A stretch of 64,000 nt of DNA from JAMXLO01 sp963776505 (GTDB lineage Bacteria; Pseudomonadota; Alphaproteobacteria; Acetobacterales; Acetobacteraceae): NCBI GenBank assembly GCA_963776505.1, contig CAVZNH010000077.1, positions 114,202-178,201 of the forward strand, in the 5' to 3' direction. Position 1 is the stretch's first letter. Each line of letters opens with the position of its first letter. The notes beneath the pieces were generated by a model. The model did no database searches and was not told the origin of the DNA. It saw only the letters and a program-made list of their open reading frames with translations. Made by a program: the position numbers and the translations under genes. Shown one piece after another: positions 50,788 through 58,679 of this stretch.

Positions 50788-51430
50788 AGACCGCGCAGCA
50801 CGTCCAGCGTCGTCTCCGGCTCGGGCCGGTGCGTGTAGTCCGGATCGGCCTCGGCCGATGCCACGATGCCGTCGCGGCGAATGACGATCCGCGCGGGCAT
50901 CGACAGCCGCCAGCTCTGATCGCCGTTGAAGCGCGGCAGCTCGATGCCGTTCTTCGTGTAGACCTCGATCAGGTCGTCGGGCAGCCGGAATGCCAGCCCG
51001 TAGGCCTCGCCGACTTTGTTGTCGGGATCCGTCAGGATCGGGAACGTCAGCTTCTGTCGCGCCGCGCCTGGCTCGGTGAACGACTGCAACTGCGGCGACA
51101 GCACGATCAGGCTCGCGCCCAGTTGACTCGATCTCCGGGAAGTACTGCTTGCAGAGCATCCAGCTCATGCCGGCAGTAGGGTCACCAGAAGCCGCGGAAC
51201 ACGCTCATCAATACGGGGCCGGACGCCAGCAGAGCGGACAGCGTCACCGCATTGCCGTGCTGGTCGTTCAGCGTGAAGTCCGGCGCCTTGCTGCCCGGCT
51301 TGATGACGCCGTCCATGATGCCGGACTGGCGCAACTGCTCGGTGGCGTTGTGCATGATGGCGAGACGGTCCGGCGGGATACGCTTCGCTGAGGCCTCACG
51401 CACCGCGGCCAGTTTGTCCTCGAGGCTCAT
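50784..51430 (-). pseudogene. Peroxiredoxin-like (AhpC/TSA) protein with TGA at the catalytic Cys and two downstream frame changes
   Basis: Peroxiredoxin-like family. Start 51430 (MSLEDKLAAVREASAKRIPPDRLAIMHNATEQL); SKAPDFTLNDQHGNAVTLSALLA; then SVFRGFW-TGA-PYCRHELDALQAVL, where the family has WCPYC. The TGA (51182-51184) sits exactly on the peroxidatic Cys codon. Two one-base changes follow near 51137 and 51118; then GASLIVLSPQLQSF, LTFPILTDPDNKVGEAYGLAF, SMPARIVIRRDGIVASAEADPDYTHRPEP and a stop at 50784. A hairpin GCAT-GAGCTGG-ATGC begins about 12 bases after the TGA. Selenocysteine, base error or decay are all open; the frame changes argue for error or decay. Confidence 0.75.
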
Positions 51431-51448
51431 TGCACTCTCCGCAGGTTA

Positions 51449-52764
51449 TCAATCACCAGTTTGGCCCATGCCGATGTGGTCCGCCAGTTCCGCCGCGCTG
51501 AAGCCCTCGCCGAAGCTGTCGGGTATCTCCGGCAGCATCGCGGCATTCCACGCTGCCCATTCCGATACCAGCCGATCGAATACGTCCTGGCGCCGATGCT
51601 TCAGGTTGCCCCGCTCGCGGGGGTCCGCCACGACGTCGAAGAGGAAGCTGTTGTCGCGGATCTTCAGATACTTGAAGTCGCCGTCGCGCATGGCTCGCTG
51701 CGCGTTGCTCTTGTAGCGCCAGAACAGTTTGCGCGGCGCGGCGGTGCGCTGTCCGGTCAACACCGGCAGCAGGTTCATCCCGTCAGGCGGATAAGCCGCG
51801 TCGGGCGCCGGTGCCCGCGGCGTCCAGCAAGGTCGGCAACCAGTCCATGCTGATCATCACCTGCTCGCTGATCCCACCGGCGGGAATGCGATCGGGCCAG
51901 CAGATCAGGGCGGGGACGCGCAGGCCGCCCTCCAGCAGTTCCGTCTTGATGCCGGTGAACGGCCAGGTGTCGGAGAAGCGCTCGCCGCCGTTGTCGCTGG
52001 TGAAGATGACGATGGTGTTGCCCGATAGTCCGTTGGCATCGAGCGACTGCAGCACGCGGCCGATCTGGCGGTCCATCGCCTGTACCATGCGGGCATAGGT
52101 AAGCTGCGTGCCGCCGTCGTAGTGGCGCAGCCGCGTGCCGAGCAGCCGCTCCGACTCCGGCTGATCGCCAGGCGCCTCCCACGGCCAATGCGGCGCATTG
52201 AAGTGCAGGCTGAGCAGGAACGGGCGCTTGCTCTCCGCGTGCCGCTCGATCGGTGTCGACGGCCCGGTCGCCGAGCAGGTCGGTCATGTAGCCGGTCTGC
52301 TGGATGGCGACATCGCCGTCCCACAGGTCGGCTTCGTCGCGGGCGTTGCGGTGCGAGTAGTAGTCGAGCGCACCGGTGCGGAATCCCCAGAAATGCTCGT
52401 AGCCGCTTTGCAGCGGGCCGAACGCCGGCAGCACGCCCAGGTGCCATTTGCCGATCAGCGAGGTGGCATAGCCGGCGTCGCGCAACAGCGACGGCAAGGT
52501 GGGATGTTCGGGCGGCAGTCCGACGTCGGTCTTGCCGGCGAGCGGTTCCTCGAGCCCCAGCTTCAGCCGGTACTGGTAGCGGCCGGTGATCAGCGCGAGC
52601 CGTGTCGCGGAGCAGACTGCCGAGTTGGCGTAGGCCTGGGTGAAGCGCACGCCGCGTTCGGCGATGCGGTCGATGTTGGGCGTCGTGAAGTCCCGTCGGC
52701 CGCAGCAGGAGAGGTCCGCGTAGCCGAGATCGTCGGCCATGATGAACACGATGTTCGGGCGCAA
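51449..52764 (-). pseudogene. Sulfatase (arylsulfatase-like), two frameshifts
   Basis: Alkaline-phosphatase-fold sulfatase. Core: RPNIVFIMADDLGYADL (metal Asp pair), the FGly motif AVCSATRLALITGRY, GYATSLIGKWHLG (His), then a frame change near 52260, LHFNAPHWPWEAPGD, FTSDNGGERFSDTWP (Asp-Asn metal pair), a second change near 51790, then SNAQRAMRDGDFKYLKIR to the stop at 51449. The motif is C-S-A-T-R, a C-x-A-x-R form and not C-x-P-x-R. The start is a problem: the ATG at 52839 overlaps the divergent ATG at 52838; TTG at 52764 after CGGAGAG gives a shorter cytoplasmic protein and is preferred. Confidence 0.8.
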
Positions 52765-52837
52765 GGGGCTCTCCGTTGTCGTGGCGGCGACGGCGGACCA
52801 TAAGGCGGGCAGCGTCGTCTGAACATGGAGCCAGGCC

Positions 52838-53302
52838 ATGAGCCGTCCGCCGCTTCCGCCGTTCACCGCCGAGACCGCCGCGCAGAAGGTCCGGATGGCC
52901 GAGGATGCATGGAACACGCGCGATCCAGCGCGTGTCGCGCAGGCCTATACGGAGGACAGCCGATGGCGAAACCGCGCCGAGTTCATCGAGGGTCGCGCGG
53001 CCATCGAGGCGTTCCTGACGCGCAAGTGGCAGCGTGAGCTGGACTACCGGCTGATCAAGGAGGTCTGGGCATTCTGGGACAACCGTATCGCCGTGCGCTT
53101 CGCGTACGAGTGGCATGACGACAGCGGCAACTGGTTCCGCAGCTACGGCAATGAGAACTGGGAATTCGACGAGGAGGGGCTGATGCGGCGGCGCATCGCC
53201 AGCATCAACGATCTGCCCATCGCGGGGAGCGAGCGCAAATACCATTGGCCGCTCGGGCGGCGTCCGGATGATCATCCGGGCCTGAGCGATCTCGGACTCT
53301 GA
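52838..53302 (+). CDS. DUF1348 family NTF2-like protein
   Basis: A 154-residue NTF2-like fold protein (DUF1348): PFTAETAAQKVRMAEDAWNTRDPARVAQAYTEDSRWRNRAEFIEG, RKWQRELDYRLIKEVWAFWDNRIAVRFAYEWHDDSGNWFRSYGNENWEFDEEGLM, RRRIASINDLPI. The family is unusually well conserved but has no known reaction. Divergent from the sulfatase gene. It begins at the sequence ATGAGC that also forms the antisense of an apparent sulfatase ATG. Confidence 0.9.
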   Translation: MSRPPLPPFTAETAAQKVRMAEDAWNTRDPARVAQAYTEDSRWRNRAEFIEGRAAIEAFLTRKWQRELDYRLIKEVWAFWDNRIAVRFAYEWHDDSGNWFRSYGNENWEFDEEGLMRRRIASINDLPIAGSERKYHWPLGRRPDDHPGLSDLGL

Positions 53303-53378
53303 GCAGGGTCAGCGCGCCGCTTGCGGCGAGGACAATGGTGGCAGGATGATCCCGGACGCCAATCGGGAGGGAACCGCC

Positions 53379-54426
53379 ATGAGCACGACCACGCAACCTG
53401 CCAGCAGCCCCTATTTGCCGGTGCGCGACGACTGGCTCGCGCGGCGGACCGAGGCGATCCTGGAACCCGAGCTGCCGATCGTCGATCCGCATCATCATCT
53501 GTGGGAGCGGCCGGGCTGGCGTCTACATGCTCGACGATCTGCTGGCCGACACCAACAGCGGCCACAACATCGTCGCGACCGTGTTCGTGCAGTGCCGCTC
53601 GATGCATCGTGCCGGCGGGCCCGGAGGAGATGAAGCCGGTCGGCGAGACCGAGTTCGTCAACGGGGTCGCGGCGATGAGCGCCTCGGGCGGCTATGGCAA
53701 GACGAAGGTCTGCGCCGGCATCGTCGGGCACGCCGACCTGCGGCTTGGAGCGCGCGTGCGTCCGGTGCTGGAGGCGCATATCCGCGCCGGCGGCGGACGC
53801 TTCCGCGGCATCCGTCACATCACCGCGTGGGATGCCGATCCGACATTGATGAATCCGGCCTACGCGCCGCCGCCCGGGCTGATGGCGGACGCGACATTCC
53901 GCCAGGGGTTTTCCTGTCTGGCGCCGCTGAACCTGAGTTTCGATGCGTGGCTGTATCATCCGCAGATCGACGAACTGACGGCGTTGGCGCAGGCGTTTCC
54001 CGGACACGCGCATCTGCCTGAACCATGTCGGCGGTCCACTCGCCATCGGCGTCTATGGCGGCAAGCGCGACGAGGTGTTTGCCAAGTGGTCGACGTCGAT
54101 CCGCGCGCTGGCGAAGTGCCCGAACGTGGTGGTGAAGCTGGGCGGCATGGCGATGCGCATCAACGGCTTCGACTTCCATGAGAAGGCCGATCCGCCGTCG
54201 TCGGAGGCGCTGGCCGCGGCATGGAAGCCGTATGTCGAGACGTGCATCGAGGCGTTCGGCGCGTCGCGCGGCATGTTCGAGAGCAACTTCCCGGTGGACA
54301 AGGGTTCGTACGCGTATGCGCCGTACTGGAACGCGTGCAAGATCCTGGCGCGGGGCGCGAGTGCGGCGGAGAAGACCGACCTGTTCAGCGGTATGCGCGG
54401 CGCGGTTCTATCGGTTGGAGCTGTAG
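53379..54426 (+). pseudogene. Amidohydrolase family 2 protein, at least four frameshifts
   Basis: TIM-barrel metal-dependent hydrolase (amidohydrolase_2). Start 53379 (MSTTTQPASSPYLPVRDDWL) after GGGAGG. Fragments in order: PIVDPHHHLWERPGW (metal HxH), YMLDDLLADTNSGHNIVATVFVQC, GPEEMKPVGETEFVNGVAAMS, GIVGHADLRLG, FRGIRHITAWDADPTLMNP, a change near 54003, LNHVGGPLAIGVYGGKRDEV, VKLGGMAMRINGFDFHEKA, RGMFESNFPVDKGSYAYAPYWNA and ALFSGTAARFYRLEL-like end at 54426. Breaks near 53515, 53620, 54005 and 54392. Each block is conserved, so the product would be normal if the frame held. Substrate unknown, likely a lactone or carboxylic acid. Confidence 0.78.
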
Positions 54427-54510
54427 TCGCGGGCGGGGACTCAGCGGAACGGCGGGGCTGGTCGTGACCGGTCCCGTGCGTGACGTTGCGGCGGTCTGAG
54501 CGCCGAGGGA

Positions 54511-55125
54511 TCAGGGCGGGCCGGCGCCTGAAGATGCCGGCGATTGCGGGGCCGGCGCGAGAGGCGAAGCGAGGGGCCAGGGCGAGGCGGGATGCTGGAA
54601 CGCCCGGTCGCAGATGTCCTTCACCAGGCGGGCCAGGTTGCCGCCGTAGCGGATGATGGCGGAGCTCAGTTCCCGCCATAACGGATGGCTCGGCATGATG
54701 CCGAGATCGCGGCAGATGTCGGCGATGACGGCGCCGATCGGGCGGCGGCGGACCTCGATGGCGATCTGCTCGGGGGTGGGCAAGCGGATCCCCGGGTCAA
54801 GCCCGGGGACGACGGCATCGTGGATGGTGGCGGTGTCGGTGGGTGGCGATTGGCGATGGGAGGCGGCGCGTGGCGGCGTGGGCGCGGGAGGCGCGTCCAG
54901 ACGAGCGGCGTTGCGGACGATCCTGGCTTCGAGTGCCTCGGCACGGAGGATGCCGCTTGTGATGCGCGCGAGGATCAGGGCGATGTCGCTGGCGGCGAAC
55001 GGGTGGGGGTTGGCGCGGAAAGTGGTGGCGAGGTGCCGGCCGTAGTCGACAAGCGCGCGGACTAGGGCGAGGAGGCCGCTGGCGCGGCTGGGCTTGGGGT
55101 CGGGGGCGGCCTCGGCGGCGGACAT
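54511..55125 (-). CDS. Conserved hypothetical protein with a repeat-derived segment
   Basis: A 204-residue basic protein, start about 55125 (MSAAEAAPDPKPSRASG). N-terminal helical region SGLLALVRALVDYGRHLATTFRAN, middle LARITSGILRAEALEARIVRNAARLDA, C-terminal VRRRPIGAVIADICRDLGIMPSHPLWRELSSAIIRYGGNLARLVKDICDRAF. I recognise this as a hypothetical family common in Acetobacteraceae; function unknown. Residues around DAVVPGLDPGIRLP are encoded by a dispersed palindromic repeat at 54787-54814, in frame. Confidence 0.65.
   Translation of the reverse strand: MSAAEAAPDPKPSRASGLLALVRALVDYGRHLATTFRANPHPFAASDIALILARITSGILRAEALEARIVRNAARLDAPPAPTPPRAASHRQSPPTDTATIHDAVVPGLDPGIRLPTPEQIAIEVRRRPIGAVIADICRDLGIMPSHPLWRELSSAIIRYGGNLARLVKDICDRAFQHPASPWPLASPLAPAPQSPASSGAGPP
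54787..54814. repeat. Palindromic repeat CCCCGGGTCAAGCCCGGGG
   Basis: TCCCCGGGTCAAGCCCGGGG within the hypothetical gene at 54511-55125, giving VVPGLDPGIR on the minus strand. Perfect inverted halves CCCCGGG / CCCGGGG around TCAAG. One of several in-frame repeat insertions in the window. Confidence 0.8.
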
Positions 55126-55208
55126 GGGCGCCAGTTGAGCACGGGACGGGGGCTTGTGGCAAGGAATTTCTTCCTTATTCAAAGCACATCCGTAGGAATA
55201 AAGGCTAG

Positions 55209-55445
55209 ATGACAGGCGAGTGCTCTGACAAGCGGATGTCAGGTCAATCTGGCCACAAGCCCGAAAAGCCGGAGGCGGAAGAACTGCCGCCAGAGGAAGC
55301 TGAACGGACTGCCCGCGATGTGGCGCGGCGGTTGCTGACGACGCCAAAACGAAGGGACGACCCGGCTTCGGCTTCTGGGAAACAAACACCGCAAGCTAGT
55401 CTGACGAAGGATGCTGCCTCAAAATGGTCCGCAATTGCAAACTGA
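55209..55445 (+). CDS. Small acidic hypothetical protein
   Basis: A 78-residue protein: KPEKPEAEELPPEEAERTARDVARRLLTTPKRRDDPASAS. This pattern (Pro-Glu-Lys rich start, EEAER helix, a TTPKRR basic end) is similar to small hypothetical proteins in alphaproteobacteria. No signal peptide, no metal motif. Plausible gene but without strong evidence; the ATG at 55209 or 55236 could be used. Confidence 0.4.
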   Translation: MTGECSDKRMSGQSGHKPEKPEAEELPPEEAERTARDVARRLLTTPKRRDDPASASGKQTPQASLTKDAASKWSAIAN

Positions 55446-55512
55446 TTGCCAAAGCAAAATTCTGGTCACGGCGCGGTCGTCGTCCTAATCGAATAGACAC
55501 CACCGCGACACA

Positions 55513-55977
55513 TCAGGACTCTGATTGAACCCGCTTCAGATGGTCGGCTTCGACCTGCTGGCGGATCGCCAGCACTGCCTCCCGCGAAAGGTTCTTGGCT
55601 GGTTCGCTAGGGCGACTAGAAATCGCGCGGAAAAATTCCGCCTGCCCCGGCGAATTGGCCATCCACAGGACGAACAATTCCGCGTCAGGGTTCTCAAAGC
55701 CGTGCCACGTTCCCTTTGGGACGAAGATTGTCGCGCCCTTCTGGATCGGTAGCCGTTCATCGTTCAGGGTGATGAAACCACTGCCGTCCAGCACATAAAT
55801 CACCTCATCCCAGTAGGCATGCACGTGTCGCGGCACCCCAACTCCCAGCGGCATCAGTTGGGTTCCAAGCGATAGATCGTGCGAACTTCGGGTCGGATCG
55901 ACCTTGATGACGATTTCGCCGCTGCGTTGGAACATATGTTCGCCGTCGGTCGCCCCAAGAACGTAGCTCTGCATCAT
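55513..55977 (-). CDS. Cupin domain protein
   Basis: About 154 residues, start ATG 55977 (MMQSYVLGATDGEHMF) with GGGGGAGCG before it. Cupin motif 1 LGVGVPRHVHAYWDEVIYVLDGSGFITL (two His, Glu), motif 2 TIFVPKGTWHGFENP (His). Single-domain cupin with a C-terminal helix tail. The metal set His, His, Glu, His is complete. Convergent with the small hypothetical gene, not clearly in an operon. Confidence 0.86.
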   Translation of the reverse strand: MMQSYVLGATDGEHMFQRSGEIVIKVDPTRSSHDLSLGTQLMPLGVGVPRHVHAYWDEVIYVLDGSGFITLNDERLPIQKGATIFVPKGTWHGFENPDAELFVLWMANSPGQAEFFRAISSRPSEPAKNLSREAVLAIRQQVEADHLKRVQSES

Positions 55978-56099
55978 TCGCTCCCCCATTTTTTGAACCT
56001 ATTGCCGTCCATGCTTCATGCGATCCGACGCCAGAATGTCCGTGTCATCCCTGGTGTACCCTCCATCGTAGGAAGGCCCGTGCTGACTGGCGCGGCGTC

Positions 56100-56245
56100 C
56101 TAGCCAGCTTCAATCCACCGGTAGGTCAGGCGCTTTTCATTCATGCCGTAGGCCGCGATGCGAGCACGTGATCCTCGACACCGAGCTTGCTGCGATTGTT
56201 CCAATGGAAAGTGAATTCGTCAAGGCAACGCTGTAGGTGCTGTTG
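56100..56245 (-). mobile_element. IS1595-family transposase 3' remnant
   Basis: Minus strand from about 56245 reads HLQRCLDEFTFHWNNRSKLG and VEDHVLAS, then with one base change AAYGMNEKRLTYRWIEAG to a stop at 56100. The LDEFTF-NNRS-LGVED and KRLTYR blocks match the C-terminal end of IS1595-type transposases. The upstream catalytic part is absent; the surrounding 55990-56336 stretch (about 350 bases) holds nothing else identifiable. A short dead fragment. Confidence 0.6.
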
Positions 56246-56336
56246 GCCGCACTTCCAGAGCAGTTATCGGAATTGTTGAGCCTGAATGAAGCCGGCGGCG
56301 GCCACCCCGGGGAACTGTATTGTGGTAACGGTCCCA

Positions 56337-56906
56337 CTAGCGCATGGGTTCGACCGAGATTGCCAAAGCCTCCTCGTAGACGACGTCCACCTGTTGGCCG
56401 GCACGCAAGGTGCGGATGAAGGATTGGACTTGCGGGTTCATCGCGGTAACGGTTCGCGGCAAGCCGTCCGGCCCAACGAAGCTCACAGTATTGGTCGCCG
56501 GGTCAACGTCGGTAATGGTGACGCGGCCGGTACGGACACGTGTAACCTCGCCACCAGGCCGGCTCGCCGTCTCGGTGCGATTGACCGACACGCCTTCAAA
56601 CGGTTGGCTCGTTGGGGAGCGGACGTTCACCACCTGAGCGGCAAGCGCCTCATAGTACGTTACCTTGACACGGTCCCCTGGATGGATCTGATCGAGACGC
56701 TGGACGTGTGAGCCGACAATCACGCTCAGCAAATGTCCGGATTGGGCACCACCGGCGCCGCGCAACAGCAATTCCCGCGAGATCGGATCGACCGTTTCGA
56801 CCACCGCATTGATTGTGGTGGTCTGCTGGGCATCTACCGACGACGACTGGCAGGCTCCCACCAGAGACAAACAGCAGCCCGATAGCAACAGAACGCGACG
56901 CTTCAT
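56337..56906 (-). CDS. Lipoprotein with internal tandem domain
   Basis: A 189-residue protein with a lipoprotein signal MKRRVLLLSGCCLSLVGAC/QSSS (lipobox LVGAC). The mature part holds two similar units: GDRVKVTYYEALAAQVV near residue 85 and GQQVDVVYEEALAISVEPM at the C-terminus, each preceded by a beta-rich segment with RELLLRGAGG or NTVSFVGPDG, indicating an internal duplication. Such proteins are annotated as conserved hypothetical. No enzymatic motif. Position on the minus strand near two IS fragments leaves it isolated. Confidence 0.75.
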   Translation of the reverse strand: MKRRVLLLSGCCLSLVGACQSSSVDAQQTTTINAVVETVDPISRELLLRGAGGAQSGHLLSVIVGSHVQRLDQIHPGDRVKVTYYEALAAQVVNVRSPTSQPFEGVSVNRTETASRPGGEVTRVRTGRVTITDVDPATNTVSFVGPDGLPRTVTAMNPQVQSFIRTLRAGQQVDVVYEEALAISVEPMR

Positions 56907-57195
56907 CCAATTTCCCCTTCTAGCAGCAGATCTTGTCTACCTGGATTTGCCCAATGGACCTCTTCCGCACGCGACGGCATTGATCTGGATCAATGCCATC
57001 CCCTTGAGCAATTGTTCAGGTGCGCCGAGGAGTCCCACTGTGATCTGATTCTATGATGCCGTTGATGGCGACCGGTCCAGGCCTCGAGCGCCCGCCAATC
57101 GTACGGCGACCGGTGAGCCGTGTCTTGGTAGACCGATTTCTGAAGACCGGTGCAGCTCGGCGGATGTCACAGCAAACGTCGGAGATGCGTGCGAA

Positions 57196-57319
57196 GTGGC
57201 CGCAAACGGAACGCGTCGACAACCAGACATTCGTTCATGGCGATTGCCGACGGCAGGTAGCGACCCAGGGCTATCCTTATACCAGCTCTCAGGAAGACGC
57301 GGATGGCTGGGCCAGGCCC
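57196..57319. repeat. Long dispersed repeat, left part, interrupted by the IS
   Basis: Plus-strand CGCAAACGGAACGCGTCGAC then AACCAGACATTCGTTCATGG, a spacer, CTTATACCAGCTCTCAGGAA and GGATGGCTGGGCCAGGCCC. It matches the continuous copy at 62282-62475 block by block; the missing right end lies at 58615-58670 beyond the IS. Bases 56907-57195 before it have no supported gene. Confidence 0.8.
57309..57319. repeat. Target site duplication, left
   Basis: GGGCCAGGCCC, identical to 58615-58625, immediately outside the left inverted repeat of the IS. The site is a perfect palindrome and fits GGG-N5-CCC. Confidence 0.85.
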
Positions 57320-58614
57320 ACGGCTGTCCGGTTGGCTGATCATGCGGAAAGTAACGACATTTGTCGGGTGGAATGGCGAGGGACGGGATCGACTTGGCCG
57401 TGGGCTGTTCGCAGCCGGTCGAAGGGCCGGCGGTGCAATATGGTTGCGCGGATCAATCGGGCGAATTGGGTCATGCTGGTGATGATGGTCTGCGCGTTGT
57501 GAGCCAGCTTGAGCAGCAGGAAGGCGATGAGGGCGACGGCGATCTGGATGCGCACGGCGTTCTCGGAGGTGCCGAGAAAGCGTGTGATCTTGAGGATCTG
57601 CTTGATCCAGCGGAAGAACAGCTCGATCGCCCAGCGACGTTTGTAGAGATCGGCGATCTCCTGGCGCTGGCGCATCGAGGTCGTTGGAGAGGATGCGCAG
57701 AACCTTGCCGGTCTCCGGTCCTGACCCGCACCTCGCGCACCGCGTTCTGACATCGGATTGTGCCGGCTCTGCTGCCTGCCGGGCCGGCAGAAAGCCGATC
57801 CGATCGGAGAGAATGTTGTCGGCATCGGCCGGCAACGGCAGCTCCTCGATCAGTTCGAGCGGCGTGTTGGACTTGAACCGGGTGACGATCCGACACTTGC
57901 CGCGTCATCGAGCTTCGGCCCACCAGGCGTAATCGTAGTAGCCGAGATCGAAGACGTAGGTGGCGCCAGCCTCGATCGGCATGACCTGCGCGGCCGTGAT
58001 GTCGTTGACCCGTGCCGGCGTGATTCCAGCATAGAGCGGGCGGTCGGCATCAGCGATCGTAGATCACGTGCACCTTGGCGCCGCACACGATGCGCGGAGA
58101 ACCGCGCCCAGCCGCTCGCTCAGCCGGTTCAGCCGGATCGCTGGTGGCATCGATCAGCCGCACACAACCGGCAAGGTCGCGGCGATACTGGCGCGCCACG
58201 CTGGCCATCATCACAGACAGCAGGCCGGTGAACACCGACACCGGCCGCCTTGCCGCAGCATCCGCCAGTGTCGAGCGGTGCACCTCGCGCAGACCGGAAT
58301 GATAGCGTCGGGCCGCCTGGCTCGCCAGCAGCGCTTCTATGTCGCGCAGGCTTTTTGCCTCGGAGAGTTGGGCAAACAACAGGGTCAGCAGCAGATCCTT
58401 GGTATCAGTCGGCGCACGCCCGTATCCGCGCCACTCGCCGCAATCAGTCGATCCAGCGTGGCCCAGGGAAGCAGGTTCGCCACCTGGCGGAATACAGTAT
58501 TCTGATGCGGCACGGCGCGGGCTCCTCTCATGTTCGAATTGGTCGGGAAACGGCTCGAACTGAGAAGAATCAACGCCGTGCGCCGCGTCCACCAAAATCC
58601 AACCGGACAGCCGT
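57320..58614 (-). mobile_element. IS4-family insertion sequence with perfect ends
   Basis: A 1295-base element bounded by perfect 16-base inverted repeats: ACGGCTGTCCGGTTGG at 57320-57335 and its complement at 58599-58614. It is flanked by an 11-base direct repeat GGGCCAGGCCC. Inside lies one minus-strand DUF4372/IS4-type transposase. The 10-12-base duplication and GGG-N5-CCC palindrome are the target habits described for IS231, an IS4 member. The ends and duplication are undamaged, so insertion is recent, yet the transposase has several frame changes. Confidence 0.9.
57340..58513 (-). pseudogene. IS4-family (DUF4372) transposase, several frameshifts
   Basis: Starts with GTG at 58513, VPHQNTVFRQVANLLPWATLDRLIAASGA, the DUF4372 opening. 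Following blocks in changing frames: DTKDLLLTLLFAQLSEAKSLRDIEALLASQ, YHSGLREVHRSTLADAAARRPVSVFTGLLS, CVRLIDATS (first catalytic Asp), ADRPLYAGITPARVNDITAAQV, ATYVFDLGYYDYAWW (second Asp), CRIVTRFKSNTPLELIEELP, DRIGFLPARQA, and the YREK-type IADLYKRRWAIELFFRWIKQ (catalytic Glu). Frame changes near 58440, 58135, 58060, 57895, 57765 and 57690. All catalytic residues survive, which speaks for base-calling errors. Confidence 0.82.
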
Positions 58615-58625
58615 GGGCCAGGCCC
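58615..58625. repeat. Target site duplication, right
   Basis: GGGCCAGGCCC directly after the right inverted repeat; followed by AACCATGACGAATGTGACGG, the right half of the interrupted dispersed repeat (to about 58670). Confidence 0.85.
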
Positions 58626-58679
58626 AACCATGACGAATGTGACGGATGGGCCTTTCTCTAAGTGCGCACGGATGTGACC

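Noticed and set aside
50784..51430. Programmed frameshift in the peroxiredoxin gene
   Set aside because: Two opposite-looking changes at short C and G runs without a slippery heptamer or pseudoknot look more like errors; the TGA was kept as a separate finding.
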